Shown here piece by piece: positions 1-9,290 of a stretch of DNA of 64,000 nt (the stretch's first letter is position 1; each line of letters begins with the position of its first letter). A model generated the notes under the pieces. It was given only the letters and a program-made list of their open reading frames with translations, ran no database searches and had not been told where the DNA came from. Source of the DNA: Membranipora membranacea (Eukaryota; Bryozoa; Gymnolaemata; Cheilostomatida; Membraniporidae); assembly GCA_914767715.1 (NCBI GenBank), contig OU612067.1, positions 17,613,001 through 17,677,000 on the forward strand. The letters run 5' to 3'. Both the position numbers and the translations under genes were made by a program.

Positions 1-2356
1 GATCTTATCCACTCAGCAGAAAGCGCTTTATAAGATTCAGTGTTCAATAACTCCAATCTGTGTGGCTGGGGAGAAGTTTTCAACATGTCCCCCAATTCAC
101 CTGTAATGACACACATAATCATGAGTTGATGGGTGTAAATGTGATGTATCGTTGTGCAATTTGGTGTTTCTTATCCCACAGCCATACACCCTGTCCCCCT
201 ATATATCTCTGTTTGCAAAGGAAACTTACCACATGATAAGAATAATGAGAAGAGCTTCACATCTTTTGATGCTTCTGTAGAGCCAGCTAGTAGCTTCTCT
301 GTATCACCAACTCTATACTGAACATTGCGTATTATGTGAACTTCTCGACTTTGGTTTGTAAAATCACTTAAAGAAGTGCGGGCCGCTGTGAGCTGCTCCC
401 GCTCATTCCTGAGGCGCTCTGCTTTCTCTTCTACCGCATGAGTGTTTACATTGAGACATTCAGTTAACTCCTCCTCTATAGTTTCACCTTGTTCTTGTAT
501 CTGTCTCACCTGAGTTTATGATAAAAAAAAAGAAAATGTATGAACACCTAGAGTCCTAGATAGTCTGAGGACTAGAGTTACAGCTACCTTGTTGTGTCAA
601 ACTCTTGTGAATAAGCTTTTTATTTATACACCTGTGGTATACTGCACAGCTCTAGATACTGCACAGTCTCTAGATAATATACTGATTATTTGGGTATATC
701 TTGATTCTTGACATTTCAGTAGTTACCCAATTCAATTTGTGCTGTGAACAGGAATTCTGCAGCGCAACATGATGGATGAATTATTTCTGGGGTGATCAAC
801 GACAAAACTTGTGATCCTATTATGTCCAAATTTGCAGATCAAACTTACCAGCTCTTCAACCTTTACCTTCACCTCCATCTTTAGAGATTGCATTCTCTCC
901 TCTAGAGAATCGAGTTTGGCCCAGCATTTCATCTCTGCTTGAGCAAAAACATCTTCAGTATCCGATAACTTCTTTGTCAATGACTTCAGTCTTTCTGTAC
1001 ATATATTGGTAAACACAGCTACTTCTTTCAGAACATGGAATTTTCTCACTCCCATTCTTGTGCCTACAATGACAAAAAAAAACTTTTTCTCTATAGTTAG
1101 GTAACGGCCAATCGCCAGAAAAATGTACGATTGGAATATATTTTTGCAAAGACATGCAAAAGGATTACACTACCAGACATATGGAAAAATGTTTATATTG
1201 GACGCGGTACATACTTGAGTTTTTGCAGACGACCCTCGGATCACATCTGGTACAAAACAACTCATTACACAAAGTACAGACTTCTATGAGACGATGTGCC
1301 GGATGCTCTTTGCAGAACGGTGATTCATACAGGCCTGGATACTGCTCATAATCTTCAGCTCGAATTTTCTCGTGTTTTGTGTTTAAGACTTTTTCAACAA
1401 AGTGATCATGTGGCTAAGAATAAATTGACATTGCATGGCTATAATACAGTTCTCTACAATGCAAGCAAGCTATCTTTCTCATGGAGACTCCAATGGGTTT
1501 TCCTATGTAATACAAATTAGTTAAGAGACAGAGCATAAACAAAAGGCAGAACAATTATTTCATAGATTTAAGAGAAACATATTACCAAAATGTGTTCTAT
1601 ACACATCCTCTTGTCACAGTCGAGACAGTAAGCGTTTGCAGGTTTGTCGCAGGCATCACATCTGGTTGTTCGGACTTGTGACGCGTGATCCTCTGTGGTT
1701 GATGTAGGAGCATTGAATCCCTCTAAGATAACCTTGTGATCAGGAAGAGCGTACAATACTATATCTCCCATAATGCTCCTGTAAATGAAAATAATCCATC
1801 TTCTTTGTGAGATAAACTTTCCCACCTTTGACTACGAGTGAATCAGGGGTATTTAATGGTTTTCTGACTATTGAAGTTTGCGAGTAGAGAGGTCTGTGGT
1901 CAATCTGTCTGGGTTTGAGAGGTAACCTCAACCCTAATCAAGGTGTCACCGATCCATATATAAAACCGTCTTAAACAAAAACTGTTTTGGTTTATTTCTC
2001 ACGCTATACCTATATGAACATACTCATCCGAGCATTGCGATCCACACTCAAGCTTCACACATTCAGGAACTCTTCTCATTGGGTTTATGTTCTTAGCAAT
2101 AAACAATTAGAATGATACTAATGGAAGATTGATAAATGTCAGGTCAGCTGTATCACGAAATGACTTACTTGCACTTTTCACACATTATGGACCCGTTCAG
2201 TTTGTGAAAATCTTCTCGCACACAGGGCAAGCAGCTTATGTGTCCACATGGTAGAGTCTTTGGTTGGTCCATCTCTTCCACAGGTCTCATACAATAGCCA
2301 CAGCATGTCTCTGGTTCCTGCTCCTCATAGTCTGTGCTGAGTGCAGCTTCGGCCAT
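1..2356 (-). CDS. TRIM-type RING/B-box/coiled-coil protein, copy A (3' part outside window)
   Basis: Exons read on the minus strand: 2356-2169 (start Met and C3HC4 RING), 1926-1826, 1764-1586 (first B-box), 1413-1215 (second B-box), 1063-849 and 509-230 (coiled coil), and 100-1, which runs off the window edge. All junctions are GT-AG and phases agree with copy B. The RING reads CCGYC...PCGHISCLPC...CEKC; the first B-box reads CDACDKPANAYCLDC. The 1764 acceptor is the one that keeps the frame; a stronger-looking acceptor 14 bp upstream (1778) would break it. Proteins of this class are usually E3 ubiquitin ligases with a beta-propeller at the C-terminus; here that part lies outside. It differs from copy B by a few substitutions, e.g. 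Ser for Leu in KKL-DTED. Not distinguishable as pseudogene or gene from this part alone. Confidence 0.82.
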
Positions 2357-2671
2357 TTGGTTTTTATCTTGAGTGGCAATATTTTGCGATAGTATTTAGT
2401 AGTGCCTTTTTCCCTTCCTTTCAATTTCCGAAAAACAACAAAACACCAATACTGCAACTGCTGTGTAAAACAAGCATGGAACATATTGATAAGATCTGAA
2501 GCCATTGAACAGCACTGCTTACATGATCTAGTAAACATTTACACTCCGGTCATACCAACACGACGATCTACTTGCCTCAAAGCAGTATCAAAGTCATGAA
2601 CAGTGCTAAGACCAAACTGCCAAATGAAGGATGACAAGTTGACGACTACAGATACTTAATTTTATTACTAA
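2357..2671. other. Intergenic stretch upstream of TRIM-type copy A, split from its right half by the LTR element
   Basis: Between the TRIM start codon (minus strand) and the retrotransposon. It presumably holds the TRIM promoter and 5' UTR. No motif is clear enough to call. The corresponding uninterrupted stretch of copy B is 47304-47610. Confidence 0.5.
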
Positions 2672-2676
2672 TTTTT
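2672..2676. repeat. Target-site duplication ttttt of the LTR element (left; right copy 7584-7588)
   Basis: Five T's flank each end of the element. Copy B, without the element, has a single run of five T's in the same context (ttactcatttttctcttttt near 47601-47620), so the empty site confirms a 5-bp duplication, the size usual for Ty3-type integrases. Confidence 0.85.
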
Positions 2677-2896
2677 TGTAGTGACTACTACTTTGGAGTT
2701 GTTTACTCCCTAACTTATACATTACTACTTTGGAGTTGTTTACTCCCTATTGTGGCTTATTACAGCAGCCCAACTTGATACCAATTATTATTGTCAACCA
2801 TCTTGAACAGGTTTAGATTTCTTGGTTAGAGATCATCATTTATTATCAGAAGAATAAACAGACTATTCATTGCCATCACAATTAGCAGTTCTTACA
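2677..2896 (+). repeat. 5' LTR (220 bp)
   Basis: Begins TGTAGTG and ends TTACA, with TG...CA termini. An AATAAA lies at 2853-2858. A 25-bp segment, actactttggagttgttta followed by ctccct, occurs twice inside the LTR (from 2687 and from 2724). Identical by eye to 7364-7583. Confidence 0.95.
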
Positions 2897-2897
2897 A

Positions 2898-2916
2898 TGG
2901 CGACGAGGATGGGATT
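2898..2916 (+). other. Primer-binding site, tRNA-Ser(GCU)
   Basis: TGGCGACGAGGATGGGATT begins 2 bp after the 5' LTR. It is complementary over all 19 bases to the 3' end (with CCA) of the animal tRNA-Ser(GCU) sequence as I know it (…AATCCCATCCTCGTCG plus CCA). This is the expected place for minus-strand DNA priming. Confidence 0.85.
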
Positions 2917-3026
2917 ATGAGTTCAAAAAAATATCACAAATAGTGAATCTGACAAGATAAGCTGCTAAACTTTCTGTGTGAAGAAATAGCTGTGAGCTCT
3001 CTGGAATAGACAGAATAAGATAAGTA

Positions 3027-6000
3027 TTGTTTACTATTTATTGCTGTATCAATCCAAACTGGCAAATGGATACCAGAGGCCCAAGTCATTTCACACCAGA
3101 TGGGGATGCTAGCACAGTATCAGTCAATTGGGATGCTTGGCTTGAGGAATTTGAGGCTTTTGCTGATTCAAAAGGGCTGTTCAATTTGGCAGGGGAAGAT
3201 AATGCAAATATGAGAGCCCAGAGGAAAGCTTTATTACTATATCATGCAGGCCCAAGAGTAAGGGAAATTCATAGCACACTTGATCAAACACAGAGAGATC
3301 AATATACTGAAATGGTAGCTGTTCTACAAGGCCATTTCCATATAGCTCCTAACATCACCTATCAGCGACACATGTTTAGGCAATGTATACAGAAGGAAAC
3401 CGAAACTATATCCCAATACTGTGCTAGACTCAGAAAATTGGCCACCCATTGTGATTATGGCGATGCCCAAGCTGTGAATAACCAAATCCGTGATCAAATA
3501 GTAGAAGGTTGCACAGCCGATAAGTTGAGGGAAAAGCTATTGGAAGAGGGAAATGCACTTACATTGCAAATACTATTGACACGGTCAGCAACACATGAAG
3601 CTGTGGTCCAAAGGTCCCGGGAGATGAATAATGCCTCGGCAATAAACCGTGTGGCCTCTGGATCCACTGCCAGAAAACCTAGTTTCACACAAGAGACTGA
3701 GGGTGCTAATGTATGTCCCCGTTGTAATCTCACACACAAACCTCGTGAGTGCTCGGCATATGGAAAACAGTGCCGTAAGTGTGATGGAATGAATCACTAT
3801 GCTCGGTGCTGTCAAAACAAGGCCAAACAGAATGGCCAAGGTGCGAATGCAGGATATTACAGATCTAGAAGGGCCAACAATGTAAATGTGGGGGATCACC
3901 AGCAAGCCAGCCCTGAAACAGTGAACAATAATTCTGAGAGCCCAGAATTTGTATTCAATTCTTACCATGTACCTTTAGTGTGTAATAGTAACTCTCTAGA
4001 CAGAGTTAATGTCTATGTCGGTGGTGTATCAGCGAGGTTTATAATAGACTCAGGGTCAGAGTGCAATGTGATGTCACGGGATACCTATGAACGTTTGAGA
4101 GCAAGTAAGTTTATTATCAAACGGTTCATCAGTGGAGGACCAAAGATTCTCCCGTACACAGCCAAAGAGCCTATTCAGCCAGTAGGTAGGGTATGGTGTG
4201 ATTTACAGCTGCATAACAACACTGCTGTTTTAGAAGATGTCGCATTTACTGTTATTCCTAATAAAGGTGAATCTTTGTTAGGAAATGAAACAGGTAAACA
4301 ACTAGGTGTAATCAGGATTATAAATAGAGTAGGCTTAGATGATTATGAAGCTAGATATCCAAGGCTGTTCTCAGAGGTATTGGGTAAGTCTAAGAATGAG
4401 ATAAAGCTGACAATTAGAGATGATATAGCGCCTGTTGCTCAGCCATTCCGAAGAGTGCCACTGTTGTTGAGAGATAAACTAGCCGCTCACTTAGATGAGC
4501 TTATCGCACATGATATAATAGAGAAAGTCGAAGGTCATTCAGGGTCATCATGGGTAAGTCCAGCAGTGATCATTCCAAAGAAGGAATCCGGTAAGATTAG
4601 GTTATGCATTGATATGAGGAGAGCCAATGAGGCTATAGTTAGGCACCAACACCCAGTCCCCACCGTAGACGAGATGCTATATGACATGAATGGGGCTCAG
4701 TACTTTTCGAAGCTGGACATGCGCATGGGGTTCCACCAATTTGTTCTTCACCCTGAGTCCAGGGATATCACAACTTTCAGTACTCATTTAGGCCTATATA
4801 GATATAAGAGACTCATGTTTGGGATAAATGCGGCTCCAGAAATATACCAGAAGGAGGTCGCCAAAATTATCCAAGGCCTGCCGGGTGTAGCAAATCTTGC
4901 CGATGATATCATTGTCCATGCCAAAACAAGGGAAGAGCACGATCGTAGGCTGGGTGAGGTGTTCAGTCGTCTAGAGCAGGCTAACATGACTCTGAATAAA
5001 AAGAAGTGTGAGATTGGGGTTCAGCAGTTAGAGTTTCTCGGACATCTCCTTAGTTACAAGGGTATTGATCCCCATGGTTGCAAAGTCAAGGCAGTCAAAG
5101 ATGCTGCTGTTCCTAAGACAGTTGGTGAGTTGAAGAGTTTCCTCGGTTTGACTAGTTATATGTCTAAGTTTATTCCACATTACTCTCACACAACTGATGT
5201 GTTGAGGAGGTTGTCAGCGGGTAAAAATTCCCGAGAGGCTATATGTTTGTCAGATAAGGAGATTGTGGCTTTCAATCAGCTAAAGGCTGATTTATGTAAT
5301 CATGATACTTTGACTCACTTCGATACTAGTTGTGAGACTCTGCTGTACACAGATGCCAGTCCTGTGGGGCTAGGCGCAATACTGGTACAGATTCAAAATG
5401 GCGAGCCCAAAGTGGTTAGCTATGGAAGTAGAGCATTGTCTGATGTCGAGAAAAGATACATGCAGACAGAAAAAGAAGCTCTAGGTATTGTCTGGGCATG
5501 TGAGAGGTTTCATCATTATCTCTTTGGTTGTCGGTTCAAAGTGGTTTCTGATTGTGAGCCTCTTGAGTCCATTTATGGAAACAAAACCAAGAGGACATCC
5601 CTTCGTATAGAGAGGTGGCAGCTTCGTTTACAGTCATATGATTTTGAGATAGTTCGCGTAAAAAGCTCAGATAATATTGCTGACCCCCTGTCAAGGCTTC
5701 TATGTTCGAAAAAGGCGACTGAACACCTGGTAGAAAGGGAAAATGTTGAGCTCTATGTACGTAGTGTTGTGGAGGACAATGTGCCATCGGCAATCACACC
5801 CCGCTATATTGAGGAAGTCTCTTATATGGATGAGGAGATTAAGGCCTTAAAACAAGCTATAAGAGCGAATTCATTCGACAATGTTGATATACCAGCTGTA
5901 TATAGGGCCATTAAAAATGAGTTATGTGTCATAGGGGAGTTAGTTTTGAGGGGAGGTAGGATAGTAGTACCTCAAGAGCTCAGACAGAAGATGCTTGAGA

Positions 6001-6977
6001 TAGCTCACGAGGGTCATAGTGGGATGGGAGGCACCAAGAGATATCTACGAACAAGAGTCTGGTGGCCCGGAATCGACTCTGATGTAGACAAGTATGTTAA
6101 ACACTGTCACGATTGTCAGTTGACCAGTAAGCCACTAGATAGGCAGCCAGTAAGGGTGACAGAACTTCCCAATGGACCATGGGAAGATCTTGCCTTAGAT
6201 TTTTTGGGTCCCCTGTCTAACGGTAAGTCAGTTCTAGTCTTAACAGACTATTATAGTAGGTGGAACGAAGTAAAGTTCATGACAGTCACAAAAGCTAGTG
6301 ATGTTATTTCTTGGCTGAAATCAGTATTTTTTACGCATGGGTATCCACTCAGCATGAAGAGTGACAACGGGCCACAGTTTATCTCTCATGAGTATGGTGA
6401 GTTTTGCTCCGGGTATGGTATCGAACAGTGTCTGACAACCCCTAGGTGGCCTGAGGCCAATGGTCAAGTGGAGAGACAAAACAGATCCATAATGAAGCGT
6501 ATTCAGATTGCACACAACAATAGGGTAGACTATGAGAGTTCCCTCATGACATGGCTGTTTACATATCGTAATACACCACATTCCATTACTGGCAAAAGCC
6601 CAGCAGAGATGTTATTTGGGCGTGTGCTTAGGACTAACTTGCCAAGTCTGCCTAATAGTTTTGATGACGTTGAAGCTAGAGATAGAGATAGTGAGATGAA
6701 ACATAAGATGATAGCCACCCGTAACGAGAAGTTGGAAACTGGTAGTGGCAATAATCACCAGCTAGAGATAGGCAGTTTTGTTTTGGTTAAGAGAGATAGT
6801 CCATCTAAATGTCAGACACTGTTCCACCCAGATCCATTTGTGGTAATGGACATAAAAGGCTCTCAGATCACTTACTGCTCTGAGAAACCTGTTGTAGATG
6901 CGGACGTGGATTCTGAAACGCAGGGAGCCTTAGTAGCCACCCGCCCATCACAGATGATACCGATAATACCAAGGTGA
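3027..6977 (+). CDS. Retrotransposon gag-pol polyprotein, 1316 codons
   Basis: One frame carries gag and pol. The gag part has two Cys/His clusters at about residues 230-260 (CPRC...H...C and CRKCDGMNHYARCC). Protease motif DSGSE is at about residue 338, the RT catalytic box LADDI at about 624, RNase H YTDAS at about 773, the integrase zinc-binding HxxxH...CxxC from about 994, and the DDE core with SDNGPQF near 1112 and the Glu near 1143. The Met at 3066 (MDTRGPSHF) is a more likely gag start than 3027. The frame ends in TGA at 6975-6977, but the same frame stays open for 68 more codons to TAG at 7180-7182, so the C-terminus looks truncated by a single base change. No env-like frame is present. 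Confidence 0.93.
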   Translation: MFTIYCCINPNWQMDTRGPSHFTPDGDASTVSVNWDAWLEEFEAFADSKGLFNLAGEDNANMRAQRKALLLYHAGPRVREIHSTLDQTQRDQYTEMVAVLQGHFHIAPNITYQRHMFRQCIQKETETISQYCARLRKLATHCDYGDAQAVNNQIRDQIVEGCTADKLREKLLEEGNALTLQILLTRSATHEAVVQRSREMNNASAINRVASGSTARKPSFTQETEGANVCPRCNLTHKPRECSAYGKQCRKCDGMNHYARCCQNKAKQNGQGANAGYYRSRRANNVNVGDHQQASPETVNNNSESPEFVFNSYHVPLVCNSNSLDRVNVYVGGVSARFIIDSGSECNVMSRDTYERLRASKFIIKRFISGGPKILPYTAKEPIQPVGRVWCDLQLHNNTAVLEDVAFTVIPNKGESLLGNETGKQLGVIRIINRVGLDDYEARYPRLFSEVLGKSKNEIKLTIRDDIAPVAQPFRRVPLLLRDKLAAHLDELIAHDIIEKVEGHSGSSWVSPAVIIPKKESGKIRLCIDMRRANEAIVRHQHPVPTVDEMLYDMNGAQYFSKLDMRMGFHQFVLHPESRDITTFSTHLGLYRYKRLMFGINAAPEIYQKEVAKIIQGLPGVANLADDIIVHAKTREEHDRRLGEVFSRLEQANMTLNKKKCEIGVQQLEFLGHLLSYKGIDPHGCKVKAVKDAAVPKTVGELKSFLGLTSYMSKFIPHYSHTTDVLRRLSAGKNSREAICLSDKEIVAFNQLKADLCNHDTLTHFDTSCETLLYTDASPVGLGAILVQIQNGEPKVVSYGSRALSDVEKRYMQTEKEALGIVWACERFHHYLFGCRFKVVSDCEPLESIYGNKTKRTSLRIERWQLRLQSYDFEIVRVKSSDNIADPLSRLLCSKKATEHLVERENVELYVRSVVEDNVPSAITPRYIEEVSYMDEEIKALKQAIRANSFDNVDIPAVYRAIKNELCVIGELVLRGGRIVVPQELRQKMLEIAHEGHSGMGGTKRYLRTRVWWPGIDSDVDKYVKHCHDCQLTSKPLDRQPVRVTELPNGPWEDLALDFLGPLSNGKSVLVLTDYYSRWNEVKFMTVTKASDVISWLKSVFFTHGYPLSMKSDNGPQFISHEYGEFCSGYGIEQCLTTPRWPEANGQVERQNRSIMKRIQIAHNNRVDYESSLMTWLFTYRNTPHSITGKSPAEMLFGRVLRTNLPSLPNSFDDVEARDRDSEMKHKMIATRNEKLETGSGNNHQLEIGSFVLVKRDSPSKCQTLFHPDPFVVMDIKGSQITYCSEKPVVDADVDSETQGALVATRPSQMIPIIPR

Positions 6978-7182
6978 GAGAACGATACTGAGACGGTAAC
7001 AGATAGACCAGTTCAAGTGACGCCGCCTACAGTACCACCGGCACTTGTCGAGATCGAAGATATACCTCAGGCAGCCAATATGCCCAGCTCATCACAACCA
7101 AATGTGCCTACTCCTCGTAAATCTGTACGAGCTAAGAATCGGCCAGCTAAATATGATGGTTTCGTGACCGAGTACCACACCT
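6978..7182 (+). pseudogene. Detached C-terminal segment of the retrotransposon pol frame
   Basis: In frame with the gag-pol ORF after its TGA. It encodes a Pro-rich stretch and then a basic motif, RAKNRPAKYDGFV, of the kind that ends mag-like integrases. An in-frame continuation with family-like composition argues that TGA 6975-6977 is a recent nonsense change. Confidence 0.65.
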
Positions 7183-7363
7183 AGTGACTGGATGTTTCAA
7201 AAGAAGCATGAGAAACTGTGGAGTCAGTCACCATGAGAAATCATGTTACACAGATATCTCCAGTATACAACAAGTATAATTACATACAGAGACACAAAAC
7301 ATTCTTAGTTGCCGCCACCATGAACCTGGTGCTCAACGTCAAAGTAATTGACATAAAAGCGGA

Positions 7364-7583
7364 TGTAGTGACTACTACTTTGGAGTTGTTTACTCCCTAA
7401 CTTATACATTACTACTTTGGAGTTGTTTACTCCCTATTGTGGCTTATTACAGCAGCCCAACTTGATACCAATTATTATTGTCAACCATCTTGAACAGGTT
7501 TAGATTTCTTGGTTAGAGATCATCATTTATTATCAGAAGAATAAACAGACTATTCATTGCCATCACAATTAGCAGTTCTTACA
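7364..7583 (+). repeat. 3' LTR (220 bp)
   Basis: Same length and, by eye, same sequence as 2677-2896. A short purine run, aaaagcgga, precedes it and would be the polypurine tract. The target duplication ttttt follows at 7584-7588. Confidence 0.95.
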
Positions 7584-7588
7584 TTTTT

Positions 7589-9290
7589 CTCTTTTTACTC
7601 AACAAGCTGATCAGCTCTCTGTCTATGTCTTTTAAGTCTTTTGATGATCAGTAAAAAATTTTCTCATCGGCTTAAATCCATTATATATATAATATGAGGA
7701 AACCCCTGTGATAGTGAATAAATTATCCATCAATTTTTTCTGTTTAGCAATAACACACACTCAAGACTAAGTTACTAAAGAGCCTTTCACTGTACTCATT
7801 AACCAAACAGAGCTGAACATTTATACATGTAAAAAACTGGGATACCAGTTTCCTGCCCATTGCAAAGTCTTGTTGGGAGCAGGGAGGTTCATAGTTGAAA
7901 GGAGCAATATAGCAGACCTTGATCCAATAGTTTGTAAGTTTGAATGTGTAAAGGTATTGCACCTGTGTTATCTGCAGTGTTCTAGTTTCCCTGTCGATCC
8001 TCAAAGCAGTGTCAGTCCATCTTCTGTCTTGTCAGCAGCAGTAGCTGTTGAACTAAGCAAAAATACTGTGTCTAGAACAACAATCCAAATCAATATAATA
8101 GCGATTATTGTTTAACTTCAACGGCTTGTAAAAACCTAGCATTTGTTTCATTATATTTGTGAGTTGAGAAATATATAATGTATTATGAACAAGTTTATGG
8201 TCTATAGAATTATTTTGTTGACTGAGAACAAATCAATATTTATCCAGCTAACAGTATCAACGCTGTACTTATGTAACTTTTCTTTCAGAAAAAAAACACT
8301 CAGAGCTCTGTTAGGTAAAAGCAAGGGGTACATGTAAACTTGTAGCCGGTCATATGACATAGGGTGTTGAGGATGGTACATAGAAGCAGGGTGGCTGACT
8401 GTAATGGCCAAGATAAAAGACACTTTGATTTGCATTGCATCAGGAAATGCAGAGCAATTCCTGGAATGTGTCAAGGGTAATTATTCTTTCATACTTCACT
8501 TCCTACTTCCTTTTTTGCAACAGTAAAAACTATGCTACTCTTGTAACAAATGCTTTTTTATAATTAACAATTGCATCTACATTTTTTTTAAGCTCACATG
8601 CCTGGTGAAATAAATGCAAAGAAATTAAATTACCAATAATATATTGATTCCGATGCCTCACAAAACTGCAGTGCATGATGGTATTACGATCAGTCTTATC
8701 CTTGGTATGGCAATATTACGATTACTTTCTGAATGGTGTGAACCAAGCTATACTGGAAATAACAAGTATGTCTACAGGCTGGAGTCAGCATAAAGTCGCA
8801 GACTAGAACAATTTTTTCCCGTTTTTAAGGTAAACTGCCAGCGGCTCAAGGAGAGCAACTCCGAAACAGGTAAATTGGAATTAACTTGATCTAGCTGCAG
8901 TCTACCAGAACCAAATCTATGCTGGAACTGGCAAATCTGGATCTATACTGGCCAGTTAGTAATAATGTATACGCTGCAGGGTGGCAGGAATCTGCACAAA
9001 GATCAATTAGATATAAAATCCAAAAACATGGCAGAAGAGTTCATTTACTACACAAGGATTTCTGATAATCCAGAACCCAGCATTAGAGCAAATGTTGATC
9101 TTGATGAGCCGAACAATTAAGAATTTAGTTTTAATTAATCAATTTAAAATATTACCAACTTGCCTTCCTAATTTTTATTTTATCTCTGAATTAAACTCTG
9201 ATTGATACGGAAACTTGGAAACTGCTAAAATAGCTTGAGTCATAAAGCTGGCATTTATTTGATTTGATGTATTATGATCTTGTTTTTCAG
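7589..9290. other. Intergenic/5' region of receptor copy A
   Basis: Between the LTR element and the first receptor exon I can support. It corresponds to about 47616-49339 in copy B. No signal-peptide exon could be recognised. Short open frames at 7744-8004 (minus) and 7870-8115 (plus) occur in both copies, but since the copies are nearly identical throughout, that is no evidence of coding. A possible mini-exon at about 8831-8870 before gtaaattgg is not convincing. Confidence 0.4.

Larger units (their letters stand above)
2677..7583 (+). mobile_element. Ty3-type (mag-like) LTR retrotransposon, recent insertion
   Basis: A 4,907-bp element made of a 220-bp LTR, a primer-binding site, one long gag-pol frame and an identical 220-bp LTR, flanked by ttttt. 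By eye the two LTRs have no difference, which means a young insertion. The paralogous copy B has the intact empty site. The PBS starting 2 bp after the LTR matches the 3' end of tRNA-Ser(GCU). The pol order protease, RT, RNase H, integrase and the paired zinc knuckles in gag fit Ty3/Gypsy, mag-like lineages. The coding frame has one in-frame TGA near the C-terminus, so the copy may not be fully active. Confidence 0.95.

Noticed and set aside
3494-6751. Antisense ORFs inside the retrotransposon
   Set aside because: Shadows of the gag-pol frame without motifs.
7744-8115. Overlapping opposite ORFs (81-86 aa) kept in both duplicate copies
   Set aside because: The copies are nearly identical throughout, so preservation means nothing; composition and motifs give no support.
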